Shown here: positions 42,057 through 50,455 of the stretch, one piece after another
Numbering within the stretch: the stretch's first letter is position 1
Layout: every line of letters begins with the position of its first letter
Source of the DNA: Anaerocolumna sp. AGMB13025
Lineage (GTDB): Bacteria; Bacillota; Clostridia; Lachnospirales; Lachnospiraceae
Direction of reading: 5' to 3'
DNA length: 64,000 nt
Assembly (NCBI RefSeq): GCF_029689925.1
Contig: NZ_CP121445.1
Location: forward strand, 4,076,501-4,140,500
Notes under the pieces: generated by a model
The model's input: the letters and a program-made list of their open reading frames with translations, nothing else
The model's database searches: none
Told to the model about the DNA's origin: nothing
Position numbers and translations under genes: made by a program

Positions 42057-43373
42057 ATGGTAGACCCTGACGGGGATAGTATTATTATTCAGATAATAAT
42101 ACTAATTATTTTAACCTTAATTAATGCATTCTTTTCATGTGCCGAAATGGCAACTGTATCTGTCAACAAAAACAAAATCAAGCGTTTAGCGGAATCAGGT
42201 AATAAAAAAGCCGAGCTGGTTCAAAAATTAATAGAAGAGCCTACGAGATTCTTATCGACGATCCAAGTCGCTATTACGTTTGCCGGATTCTTTTCCAGTG
42301 CATCTGCTGCCACCGGACTCTCCGGTCCATTAGGACAATGGCTAAAAAGCCTTGAGATTCCATATGGTGATCAAATTTCCTTAATTCTGGTTACTGTTAT
42401 ATTATCGTATTTCACTCTGGTATTCGGTGAATTGGTGCCAAAACGAATAGCATTGCAGAATACGGAAGCAATTAGTATGTTCGCAGTAAAGCCTATTTTA
42501 GCTGTATCAAAGGTGGCTTCACCATTTATTCGGCTGTTAACAGCCTCCACTAACCTGATTATGAAGCTCTTTGGTTCAAAAGGTGGTGTTACTGAGGATA
42601 TTTTATCAAGAGAAGAAATTAAATCCCTGGTGGAAGAAGGACAAGTCCACGGTGTCCTCAATGAAAATGAAAAAGAGATGATTAATTCGATTATTGAATT
42701 TGATGATAAACTTGCCAAGGAGATCATGACTCCTAAGATTAACATATTTGCAATTAATATTTTAGATCTCAAAGAAGATTATATCGATACTCTATTAGAA
42801 ACGAAGTACTCCAGGATACCGGTTTATGAAGACGATATAGACAATGTCATCGGTATTTTATATTCTAAGGATTTTATGAGGGAAGCAATTAAAACAGGTT
42901 ACAAAAATGTTGATATCCGTTCCATTATGACAAAACCTTATCTGGTACCAGACAGCAAAAATATCTATGAATTATTTAAAGAGCTCCAGAAATCCAAAAA
43001 TCATATTGCCGTTTTAATCGATGAATACGGTGGTTTTTCCGGTATTGTAACTATGGAGGACCTGGTGGAAGAAGTTATGGGTGATATTGAGGATGAATAT
43101 GATACCTCAGTACCCAAAATCGAGAAGCTTGATAATGATACCTATCTTATTGACGGCTTGCTTACCATTGATGAGCTGAATGATATGCTGGATTTAAATA
43201 TATCTTCAGAAAATTATGAAACCATATCCGGATTACTGATTGATACTATGGGCGAAATACCAAATGAAGATGATGACCGTACGATTGAGATTGATAATCT
43301 GGTATTTAAGATTGAAAGTGTGAGCAAGAAACGAATTGATAAAATTAAATTATATATAGGCAACCCAGAATAG
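42057..43373 (+). CDS. CNNM/CorC (hemolysin C-type) membrane protein
   Basis: 438 residues from ATG at 42057, preceded by GGAGGAAAGTTAC; a long in-frame upstream extension to 41808 has no ribosome binding site. Domains: CNNM membrane domain (about 10-195) with spans near 10-30, 62-82, 100-125 and 135-155 and the conserved TRFLSTIQVAITFAGF; a paired CBS domain (about 215-340: MTPKINIFAINI, YSRIPVYEDDIDNVIGILY, HIAVLIDEYGGFSGIVTMEDLVEEVMG); and a C-terminal CorC_HlyC domain (about 355-438). Members export or regulate Mg2+ and other ions at the cytoplasmic membrane. Hemolysin is a historical name. Confidence 0.92.
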   Translation: MVDPDGDSIIIQIIILIILTLINAFFSCAEMATVSVNKNKIKRLAESGNKKAELVQKLIEEPTRFLSTIQVAITFAGFFSSASAATGLSGPLGQWLKSLEIPYGDQISLILVTVILSYFTLVFGELVPKRIALQNTEAISMFAVKPILAVSKVASPFIRLLTASTNLIMKLFGSKGGVTEDILSREEIKSLVEEGQVHGVLNENEKEMINSIIEFDDKLAKEIMTPKINIFAINILDLKEDYIDTLLETKYSRIPVYEDDIDNVIGILYSKDFMREAIKTGYKNVDIRSIMTKPYLVPDSKNIYELFKELQKSKNHIAVLIDEYGGFSGIVTMEDLVEEVMGDIEDEYDTSVPKIEKLDNDTYLIDGLLTIDELNDMLDLNISSENYETISGLLIDTMGEIPNEDDDRTIEIDNLVFKIESVSKKRIDKIKLYIGNPE

Positions 43374-43403
43374 AAGTGTGCCTCTGGGCACATAAAGAAT
43401 AGG

Positions 43404-43477
43404 GCAGCTGCAAACTTTGGAGAATAAATGACTTTGGAATGTCCAAGTTTCCTCCTGTAATTTTGCAACTGCTCTTT
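43404..43477 (+). terminator. terminator after the CNNM gene
   Basis: GGGCAGCTGCAAA pairs imperfectly with TTTGCAACTGCTC, with an inner CTTTGG/CCAAG stem, followed by seven Ts. Confidence 0.75.
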
Positions 43478-43493
43478 TTTTATCAAATCTTAA

Positions 43494-43535
43494 ATTCTTT
43501 ATGAAACCTTATATTCTTTACGAAACCTTCTATTC
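43494..43535. repeat. 19-bp direct duplication after the CNNM terminator
   Basis: ATTCTTTATGAAACCTTAT is followed directly by ATTCTTTACGAAACCTTCT and another ATTC. Non-coding; the remaining 43374-43689 gap shows only the terminator. Confidence 0.6.
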
Positions 43536-43689
43536 GCAGTATCCGCTCTTTTTAGTTAAATTAATAGTTTGACTGATATAAAAGTAATACAGAACATACA
43601 GCTATAAGATATCTTAGTTTCTGGAGTATAACTTTCCATAAACATGCTTTATTTAACTGAAAATAAATTTATAAATATTACTTGATACA

Positions 43690-44541
43690 CTACAATAATT
43701 TAGAGGAGATGGCTTCTGTAGTTCTGGCTTTGTTTACACTGGATTGGTTATAATGCTTCACAAAATACTGCATATACAGAACTTCCAACAGATACAACTG
43801 TACCATGGAGGTTGAGGAGGCCCCTCCGTCTAAAGGTCCTTCATTAGAGCCGCATAAAAGCACCACATCAGCCTGATTTGTAAGTGCTGATTTAGGAAAT
43901 CTTGTTATACAGATAGATTTGCAGGCATTCTGCTTTGCCAGTTTGTGAACTTCAATCATATCCTTAGTAGAGCCGGAATAAGAAAAGATAACTGCCAGAT
44001 CCCTGCTGTCAAGAAGTGATGCTGCCATGCACTGCATATGGCAGTCTGCCACGAATTCAACATTAGGCAGTATTCTCATAAACTTCTGTTTAGCTTCCAG
44101 TGCTATTACACCCGAGGAACCAATGCCAAAAAAGTGAATTCTTTTTGCAGCCGATATCAGATCTACTGCCTTAACTACAGCATCAAAGTCAAGTAAATGA
44201 AAGGTTTCATTTAGGGCTGCTAAGTTAGTCGATAAGGTTTTCTGACAAACGGTCTTAATATCATCCTCCGGTTCTATCGTACCTGCTATTGCATTACCGC
44301 TCCCCTTTTTATTGGCAATATCCTGGGCTAACAGCATTTTGAATTCCTGGTAGCCATTAAGTTTTAAAGCTTTACAGAACCGGAACACAGTCGTATCCCC
44401 TACGCCACACATTTCAGCCAGATCTGTAATGGAAGTATAGAGAATTTTCTGCGGACTTTCAAAAACAAAATCCGCCACTATTTTTTCCGATTTGGTAAAT
44501 TTGGCATAGCCGCTTTCTATTCTGGTATAGATTCCTTCCAT
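43690..44541 (-). CDS. RpiR/MurR family transcriptional regulator
   Basis: 283 residues. N-terminal RpiR-type helix-turn-helix (about 1-77): FTKSEKIVADFVFESPQ, TSITDLAEMCGVGDTTVFRFCKALKLNGYQEFK. The C-terminal SIS domain (about 110-240) binds phosphosugars: AKRIHFFGIGSSGVIALEAKQKF and VIFSYSGSTKDMIEVHKLAK. It lies 27 bp downstream of nanE and divergent from nagBA, so it probably senses an amino-sugar phosphate such as GlcNAc-6-P or ManNAc-6-P and controls this locus. Confidence 0.9.
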   Translation of the reverse strand: MEGIYTRIESGYAKFTKSEKIVADFVFESPQKILYTSITDLAEMCGVGDTTVFRFCKALKLNGYQEFKMLLAQDIANKKGSGNAIAGTIEPEDDIKTVCQKTLSTNLAALNETFHLLDFDAVVKAVDLISAAKRIHFFGIGSSGVIALEAKQKFMRILPNVEFVADCHMQCMAASLLDSRDLAVIFSYSGSTKDMIEVHKLAKQNACKSICITRFPKSALTNQADVVLLCGSNEGPLDGGASSTSMVQLYLLEVLYMQYFVKHYNQSSVNKARTTEAISSKLL

Positions 44542-44568
44542 ATCAATACTCCTTTTACAATTTTCTGT

Positions 44569-45264
44569 TTATTCTCTGTTGATTGCATCAACAAACCGTC
44601 TTGTGATTTCCATGGGTCTTGTAATCGCAGTACCGACAACAGCAGCATAGGCTCCTGCCTCCATAGCTTCTGCTAATTGCTCTGGTGTCCATATTCCGCC
44701 TTCTGCTATCATTGGAATCTTCAAAGCAGAAGCAAGTTCTTTCATTAATCGTATATTGGGAAGTGTTATCCCTTTTGTTTCTCTGGTATAACCGCATAAG
44801 GTCGTTCCTGCAAGATCAAATCCAAGTTCCTGCGCAAAGACGGCATCTTCAAAATCAGCACAATCCGCCATGAATAACATATCCGGATATTTACTCCGTA
44901 TCTTATAGAAAAACGTATCAAGCTTCACCCCAAAGGGCCTTATCCGCCTTGTAGCATCCATTGCTATAATATCTGCACCGCTTTCCATCAGGGAATCGAC
45001 TGCTTCTTCCACAGGAGTTATGTATACTTCGCTATCCGGATAGGTCTGTTTAAAGAGACCTATAACAGGCACCTTGACCTCTTTCTTTATTGCTTTAATA
45101 TCTTCCGGAGTATTGGCACGTATCCCAACAGCTCCACCCAAACAGGCTGCATAGGCCATTCTTGCCATAATAGAAGCTCCATACAGCGGCTCCTCTTCTA
45201 ATGCCTGACAGGATACGATGAGACCCCCGTGTATACGCTCTAAAATCTCAGATTTATTAATCAT
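44569..45264 (-). CDS. nanE: N-acetylmannosamine-6-phosphate 2-epimerase
   Basis: Converts ManNAc-6-P to GlcNAc-6-P in sialic-acid and amino-sugar use. 231 residues from ATG at 45264 (GGAGGTGGGT upstream). TIM-barrel motifs: GGLIVSCQALEEEPLYG near 10-26, GAVGIRANTPEDIKAIK near 40-56, IIAMDATRRIRP near 100-112, CADFEDAVFAQELGFDLAGTTLCGYT near 135-160 and IAEGGIWTPEQLAEAMEAGAYAAVVGTAITRP near 187-220. Divergent from nagB and followed by the RpiR-type gene. Confidence 0.94.
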   Translation of the reverse strand: MINKSEILERIHGGLIVSCQALEEEPLYGASIMARMAYAACLGGAVGIRANTPEDIKAIKKEVKVPVIGLFKQTYPDSEVYITPVEEAVDSLMESGADIIAMDATRRIRPFGVKLDTFFYKIRSKYPDMLFMADCADFEDAVFAQELGFDLAGTTLCGYTRETKGITLPNIRLMKELASALKIPMIAEGGIWTPEQLAEAMEAGAYAAVVGTAITRPMEITRRFVDAINRE

Positions 45265-45535
45265 ACCCACCTCCATGTATTGCTTTCAAAATAGCTTTAA
45301 ATCATCCTTTAAAAGACATTTATCAAATTAATTTTACTCTTTCCGGTCTTTTTTTACAATAGATATGAATTGGTTTTTCTCAATTCGATTCATAAAATAA
45401 AAATATTTTCCTTTTCATTTACAAAAATTTTTTTCTTTTTAAAAATAATATATTATATATGACCAATAGTCAATGTAATTTCACATATCCATTCAGTAAT
45501 TTTTACTCAAATAAGAAAAATATTTTTATTCTAAC

Positions 45536-45563
45536 TTGATTTTTTAATGATAAGATATATACT
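45536..45563 (+). promoter_or_regulatory. predicted nagBA promoter
   Basis: TTGATT (45536-45541), 16-nt spacer, TATACT (45558-45563), about 70 bp upstream of the leader repeat. The rest of the 45265-45535 divergent region is very AT-rich; the nanE promoter must lie there but is not placed. Confidence 0.5.
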
Positions 45564-45608
45564 ATATTTAGAGTTCCTTCTTATTTAAAATCGAAAGGTA
45601 CAGGTAAA

Positions 45609-45710
45609 AGGTTGAAATTAAATATATAAATGAAAGGTAGCCACAATGTGATTCTTTCACATTTTATTATGTGGCAATATCGCAAACCTGCGATATACAA
45701 TAGGTAAAAA
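45609..45710 (+). ncRNA. structured leader repeat (GCCACA pseudoknot element), copy at nagB
   Basis: TGAAAG (45631-45636) pairs with CTTTCA (45654-45659); GCCACA (45640-45645) in its loop can pair with TGTGGC (45670-45675), crossing the first helix; hairpin ATATCGCA/TGCGATAT (45677-45696) then leads into the ribosome binding site AATAGG. An upstream GGTTGAAA (45610-45617) can compete for the first helix. Same order and orientation as the copies at 7.3 kb and 33.5 kb. Confidence 0.7.
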
Positions 45711-45711
45711 C

Positions 45712-46422
45712 ATGAATTTACTAAAAGCGAGTGATTATAAAGATTTAAGCAGAAAAGCCGCTAATGTTATTTCAGCCCAGGTAATTTTAAAACCGGACTG
45801 TGTATTAGGTCTTGCTACTGGTTCTACCCCTATTGGAACCTATAAGCAATTAGTTGAATGGTATGAAAAAGGTGATATTGATTTTTCAGAAGTAAAAACA
45901 GTGAATTTGGATGAATATTGCGGGTTATCTCCGGATAATGATCAAAGCTATCGTTATTTTATGAATCAGAATTTGTTCAGCCAGGTTAATATAAAACTGG
46001 AAAATACTAATGTTCCCAATGGTCTGGCTGCAGATTACGAAGAAGAATGCAGCCGTTATGATAAACTGATAGCAGAGCTTGGTGGTATTGACCTCCAGCT
46101 GCTTGGTATCGGGCGCAATGGTCATATTGGTTTTAATGAACCGGATGTCTCTTTTGAGAAAACTACCCATATTGTAAACCTGGATGAATCCACCATTGAA
46201 GCAAATGCCAGATTTTTTCAGACCATTGATGAAGTGCCCAAGAAAGCTTTAACCATGGGAATAAAATCAATCATGCAGGCTAAAAAGGTATTATTAATAG
46301 CCAATGGACCTGATAAAAAAGAGATTATTGAAAAAGCATTACATGGACCTGTAACACCAGATGTACCTGCATCCATATTGCAGTTCCATCCTGATTTAAC
46401 TGTTGTGTACTGTTTTGATTAG
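45712..46422 (+). CDS. nagB: glucosamine-6-phosphate deaminase
   Basis: Converts glucosamine-6-P to fructose-6-P and ammonia. 236 residues, the short Firmicutes form lacking the allosteric C terminus of the E. coli enzyme. Motifs: LGLATGSTPIGTYKQL near 33-48, VNLDEYCGL near 64-72 with the catalytic Asp, QLLGIGRNGHIGFNEP near 124-139 with the ring-opening His, and TMGIKSIMQAKKVLLIANG near 182-200. It is 9 bp upstream of nagA. Its start lies directly after the structured leader. Confidence 0.96.
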   Translation: MNLLKASDYKDLSRKAANVISAQVILKPDCVLGLATGSTPIGTYKQLVEWYEKGDIDFSEVKTVNLDEYCGLSPDNDQSYRYFMNQNLFSQVNIKLENTNVPNGLAADYEEECSRYDKLIAELGGIDLQLLGIGRNGHIGFNEPDVSFEKTTHIVNLDESTIEANARFFQTIDEVPKKALTMGIKSIMQAKKVLLIANGPDKKEIIEKALHGPVTPDVPASILQFHPDLTVVYCFD

Positions 46423-46431
46423 GAGGCAGTT

Positions 46432-47562
46432 ATGTTATATAAAAATGCAGAAGTCTTTCTTAACGGAACCTTTAAGAAAGCAGATTTTACAGTAGAAAAC
46501 GGACGTTTTGGTGCAATTTATGCTCCGGAATCCGTTACTTTGAACTACCCTGAATCCATGGATTGTTCTGGAAAACGAATCATACCAGGATTTATAGAAC
46601 TTCACTCCCATGGCTGTATCGGTTATGATTTTACTACGGCGGAGACAAACGATATTGAAAAAATGTGCAGGTTTTACGCCAGGAACGGTATTACTTCAAT
46701 ATTAGCTACCACCATGACCATTGATTATGAAATTTATAAAAGTGCAATGGTTCGAATCAATACTATTATGGATAATCAAATAAAGGGAACCCGAATCATC
46801 GGCATCAATATGGAAGGTCCTTTTTTGGGAGCAGATAAAAAAGGAGCTCATGACGTAAGGTATTTAATGCCCCTTGATGAAAAAAAATACTCGGAGTTAA
46901 ATGATTTATCCGGTAATAATGTCCGCATTATCGATCTTGACCCAAATCTTTCCGGTTCCTTGGAATTTATTAAAAAACACAGCAAAGACAAGGTTATTTC
47001 TCTGGCACATACCAGCTGCACTTATGAACTGGCCTCACAAGCCATCGCAGCCGGTGCCACCCATGTAACTCACCTTTTTAACGCTATGAACGGCTTACAT
47101 CACAGAGAACCGGGTCTGGTTGGAGCAGTATCTGATTTTGATATCCATGCCGAGATCATCTGTGACGGTATTCACATCCATCCTTCTGTTATCAGGCTGA
47201 TGTATAAGGTCGATTCCGATAAGTTAATCCTAATATCTGATTCTATGAGTGCTGCCGGGTTAGAGGATGGAATCTATGAGCTGGGCGGACAGAAGGTTTA
47301 CGTTAACAACGGTAAAGCCACTCTGGAGGATGGAACCATTGCAGGTTCCACAACAACTGTATACAAAGCTTTTAAAAATGTAATAAAATATGGAATTCCT
47401 GTTGAAGAAGCAGTTTTAAGTGCTACATTAATACCGGCAAAAGCCATTAATGCCGACAAAGAGATTGGTTCCATAGAAGCTGGCAAAAAAGCAGATTTTG
47501 TCATTATGGACCAGGATTATAACATAGAGAAGGTATTCAGGGACGGATTATACTTAGACTAA
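46432..47562 (+). CDS. nagA: N-acetylglucosamine-6-phosphate deacetylase
   Basis: 376 residues, standard length. Amidohydrolase fold with metal and substrate motifs: PGFIELHSHGCIGYDF near 51-66, IGINMEGPFLGADKKGAH near 122-139 with the metal-binding Glu, SLAHTSCTYE near 186-195, THVTHLFNAMNGLHHREPG near 205-223, ICDGIHIHPSV near 240-250, and catalytic Asp in LILISDSMSAAG near 265-276. Works just before NagB. GGAGG in the nagB-nagA junction is its ribosome binding site. Confidence 0.96.
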   Translation: MLYKNAEVFLNGTFKKADFTVENGRFGAIYAPESVTLNYPESMDCSGKRIIPGFIELHSHGCIGYDFTTAETNDIEKMCRFYARNGITSILATTMTIDYEIYKSAMVRINTIMDNQIKGTRIIGINMEGPFLGADKKGAHDVRYLMPLDEKKYSELNDLSGNNVRIIDLDPNLSGSLEFIKKHSKDKVISLAHTSCTYELASQAIAAGATHVTHLFNAMNGLHHREPGLVGAVSDFDIHAEIICDGIHIHPSVIRLMYKVDSDKLILISDSMSAAGLEDGIYELGGQKVYVNNGKATLEDGTIAGSTTTVYKAFKNVIKYGIPVEEAVLSATLIPAKAINADKEIGSIEAGKKADFVIMDQDYNIEKVFRDGLYLD

Positions 47563-47576
47563 ATAATAGTAATTTA

Positions 47577-47782
47577 TTCAAACTTCGCAGTTATTTTTGC
47601 CTTGGTATACTTGATAAAATCAGCAATGAAGGTGACTAAGAAAGCATTGATTATGCTATGTTTCATAAGCTTAGGATTCTGAACCTGGAATTCACTAATG
47701 AAACATAGCATAATCATGCTTTCAATTTAGTTTTAGGGCTGATTTTATCAAGTGTTTTTAAGTTTATTAACTGCGAAGTTTG
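47577..47782. mobile_element. 206-bp palindromic MITE-like element with 9-bp target duplication
   Basis: Ends TTCAAACTTCGCAGTTA and TAACTGCGAAGTTTG are inverted repeats. Further inside, ACTTGATAAAATCAGC pairs with GCTGATTTTATCAAGT, and AAAGCATTGATTATGCTATG pairs with CATAGCATAATCATGCTTT. AGTAATTTA flanks both sides (47568-47576 and 47783-47791), as expected for a target-site duplication. No coding capacity. It lies 15 bp after nagA and might also act as a terminator or stabilising hairpin. Confidence 0.75.
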
Positions 47783-47942
47783 AGTAATTTAGACAAAATG
47801 ATAGTTCTTTATTCCAATGTCTCCTTTCTTACTCAAAATCAGTATTATATGGCTGTTCAGGAAGTATGTAATTCTCTTTTGATGAATAAATCCTGCTATA
47901 TCGCGCATGCTAAACAATGATAAAATGAAAGGAGGAATAAAG

Positions 47943-48116
47943 ATGGATAGTAACCCAAGTATTCAATGTATTGTTTCAGAATGCAGATATCATGCAGGGG
48001 AGAAAGATTATTGTACCCTGGATAAAATTTCAGTGGGCAGAGTAGAATCAGTCTCTTCCAAATCCGAAGACACCGACTGTGAATCCTTTATCGCAAGAGA
48101 TAATAAGGCGTTTTAA
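47943..48116 (+). CDS. DUF1540 small Cys-rich protein
   Basis: 57 residues from ATG at 47943, which follows GAAAGGAGGAATAAAG. The product has the DUF1540 spacing: IQCIVSECRYHAGEKDYCTLDKISVG then DCESFI, with four Cys that probably bind one metal ion. The longer ORF to 47907 is not supported. Such proteins are frequent in sporulating Clostridia. Function unknown. Confidence 0.85.
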   Translation: MDSNPSIQCIVSECRYHAGEKDYCTLDKISVGRVESVSSKSEDTDCESFIARDNKAF

Positions 48117-48168
48117 TTATCTGGTCAGTATGAAATAAGATAAGTGCCTTTAAGGCTTAGATTCTATA

Positions 48169-48217
48169 AATAACCGGATTGACCTTACATAGTTTATATA
48201 AGGTCAATCCGGTTATT
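48169..48217 (+). terminator. intrinsic terminator after DUF1540 gene
   Basis: AATAACCGGATTGACCTTA pairs perfectly with TAAGGTCAATCCGGTTATT, followed by TTG. Strong 19-bp stem; convergent with the V-ATPase operon and probably works both ways. Confidence 0.9.
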
Positions 48218-48218
48218 T

Positions 48219-48335
48219 TGTCTGATGATGTTTTTTGTGTTTTTTGTCTAATGCTGTTTTGTCTGAAATTTCTTTGTCTGAAGCATTTTTGTCTGATGTA
48301 TTTTTTTCTGATATATTTTGTTTAATGTTATTTGG
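48219..48335. repeat. degenerate TTTGTCTGA-type repeats
   Basis: TTTTGTCTGATG or close variants (TTTGTCTAATG, TTTGTCTGAAA, TTTGTCTGAAG, TTTTCTGATA) recur about eight times at 15-20 bp spacing, just past the ntpD stop (48399, minus strand). Confidence 0.6.
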
Positions 48336-48398
48336 TCTGTAGTTAATTCATCAATTTCAATATATCAATTCACCGATATCACTTATTTCTTGTTATAA

Positions 48399-49064
48399 TC
48401 AATTATAATCATGTTCACTATAATGATGTGCCTGCTCTAACATCATATCTTTTACTTTCATTAAACGGATCTGGGTGCTGCGTTCATTCTCATCCAGTTT
48501 CATTTTGATATATTTGATATTTTCCTGCATTTCAGGTATCATAACATGTTCCAGGGCATTTACGCGCCTTCTGGTTTTTTCAATTTCCGAGGCCATAAGC
48601 TGGCAGGCTTTCTCGCATTCTGCCAGGCGCAGCATATCCGGGAGGATATCCTGAAGAGATTTCACTGCATCGTCTAGATCACTGGAAGTAAAGGCAAAAC
48701 CGTAGGGATAGATATCATGTTCATCCGGTGTTTTTGTTTTATACTCAAATACCGGAATATCTACACTCATAACATTCTTGGTATGGGTATCTAAGTATAC
48801 CTCCTGCCTGGGAGCCATCAATGCAACATTTAACACCTCATCCTCCATACCGGCACGGGCCAAAACAAAATTATTATTGGCGGCTGCAATTCCTTTTTCC
48901 ACTTTTTCGCGTAATGTTTTGTTCTCACGTACCAGATCAAGAAACTGGCGCATCAGCTCGTCCCGCTTATCTTTTAAGAGCTTATGGCCTCTTACTGCTG
49001 TCGTCAGCTTTTTCTTAAGCCTGGTAAGCTCCATACGGGTCGGATTAATATGTGCCTTAGCCAT
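48399..49064 (-). CDS. ntpD: V-type ATPase subunit D
   Basis: Central-shaft subunit. 221 residues, mostly two long coiled-coil helices at the N and C termini: INPTRMELTRLKKKLTTAVRGHKLLKDKRDEL (start of the family signature) and KTRRRVNALEHVMIPEMQENIKYIKMKLDE near 165-195. Last gene of the operon, 14 bp after ntpB, with AAGGAGG before the start. Confidence 0.95.
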   Translation of the reverse strand: MAKAHINPTRMELTRLKKKLTTAVRGHKLLKDKRDELMRQFLDLVRENKTLREKVEKGIAAANNNFVLARAGMEDEVLNVALMAPRQEVYLDTHTKNVMSVDIPVFEYKTKTPDEHDIYPYGFAFTSSDLDDAVKSLQDILPDMLRLAECEKACQLMASEIEKTRRRVNALEHVMIPEMQENIKYIKMKLDENERSTQIRLMKVKDMMLEQAHHYSEHDYN

Positions 49065-49078
49065 GAAAGCACCTCCTT

Positions 49079-50455
49079 CTAGCTCTGCTTGCCATAATAC
49101 TGATCCAGAAATTCATCCTTAATTCTCTTAAGTTCGGTTCTTGGCAGAATAGATAGCAGTTTCCACCCAAGGTCTAAGGTTTCTTCAATATCCCTGCCAG
49201 TCTCATAACCCTGGGATACATACTCCTGTTCAAAGGAATCGGCGAATTTCGCATATAATTTATCAATATCCGTAAGTGCCGCTTCACCAAGTACTACCAT
49301 TAATTCTTTTGCTTCCTTACCTCTTGCGTAAGCTGCAAATAACTGGTTCATGGTATTTGCATGGTCTGCTCTTGTTTTACCCGCACCGATACCTTTATCC
49401 TTAAGACGGGATAAAGAAGGCAGTACATCAATTGGGGGAGCCACATTCTGACGGTATAGTTCACGGCTTAAGATTATCTGACCTTCCGTAATGTATCCCG
49501 TAAGGTCGGGGATTGGATGGGTTTTATCATCCTCCGGCATCGTTAATATAGGAATCATAGTGATACTTCCTGCCTTGTCTTTCTGCCTGCCGGCGCGTTC
49601 ATAGAGGGAAGCTAAATCCGTATACATATAACCTGGATACCCCCGGCGTCCCGGTACTTCTTTACGGGCGGCAGATATTTCACGAAGGGAATCTGCATAA
49701 TTGGTAATATCCGTTAAGATAACCAGTACATGCATATCTTTTTCAAAAGCCAGGTACTCCGCTGCTGTTAAAGCCATACGGGGTGTTGCGATACGTTCTA
49801 CTGCCGGGTCATTAGCAAGATTAATAAACATTACGGTACGGTCAATAGCTCCGGTCTGCTTAAAACTTTCTGTAAAAAAGTTAGCTTCTTCAAAGGTTAT
49901 ACCCATAGCTGCAAATACAACGGCAAAAGGTTCACTTGTACCCCTTACCTTTGCCTGCTTTGCAATCTGAGCCGCCAACTGAGCATGGGGCAGACCACTT
50001 GCCGAAAAAATCGGGAGTTTCTGTCCACGGACTAAGGTATTCAATCCGTCGATTGCCGATACACCGGTCTGTATAAATTCCTGGGGATAATTCCTGGCAG
50101 CCGGATTCATGGGCAAACCATTGATATCCATACGTTTTTCCGGCAGGATTTCAGGTCCCTTATCAATCGGACGTCCTAAACCGTCAAATACACGGCTTAA
50201 CATATCATCGGATACACCAAGTTCCATACTTCTGCCTAAAAACCTTACTTTACTATTGGATAAGTTAATACCAGACGCACTTTCAAATAACTGAACCAGT
50301 GCGTTTCCCTTGTCAATTTCCAGTACCTTGCAGCGACGTTTTTCACCGCTTGCCAGTTCGATTTCTGCTAGTTCATTGTACTTTACATCTTCAACTCCAT
50401 GAACCAGCATCAGAGGACCTGCAACCTCTCTAATGGATCTATACTCTTTTGGCAT
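49079..50455 (-). CDS. ntpB: V-type ATPase subunit B
   Basis: Non-catalytic nucleotide-site subunit of V1. 458 residues. Features: [38 protein letters not shown] near 125-160, where the P-loop position reads SASGLPHA without a catalytic Lys, as is normal for subunit B, and ATP-synthase signature-like [12 protein letters not shown] near 345. The ATG shares its first A with the TGA stop of ntpA (TGATG), showing translational coupling. Confidence 0.97.
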   Translation of the reverse strand: MPKEYRSIREVAGPLMLVHGVEDVKYNELAEIELASGEKRRCKVLEIDKGNALVQLFESASGINLSNSKVRFLGRSMELGVSDDMLSRVFDGLGRPIDKGPEILPEKRMDINGLPMNPAARNYPQEFIQTGVSAIDGLNTLVRGQKLPIFSASGLPHAQLAAQIAKQAKVRGTSEPFAVVFAAMGITFEEANFFTESFKQTGAIDRTVMFINLANDPAVERIATPRMALTAAEYLAFEKDMHVLVILTDITNYADSLREISAARKEVPGRRGYPGYMYTDLASLYERAGRQKDKAGSITMIPILTMPEDDKTHPIPDLTGYITEGQIILSRELYRQNVAPPIDVLPSLSRLKDKGIGAGKTRADHANTMNQLFAAYARGKEAKELMVVLGEAALTDIDKLYAKFADSFEQEYVSQGYETGRDIEETLDLGWKLLSILPRTELKRIKDEFLDQYYGKQS

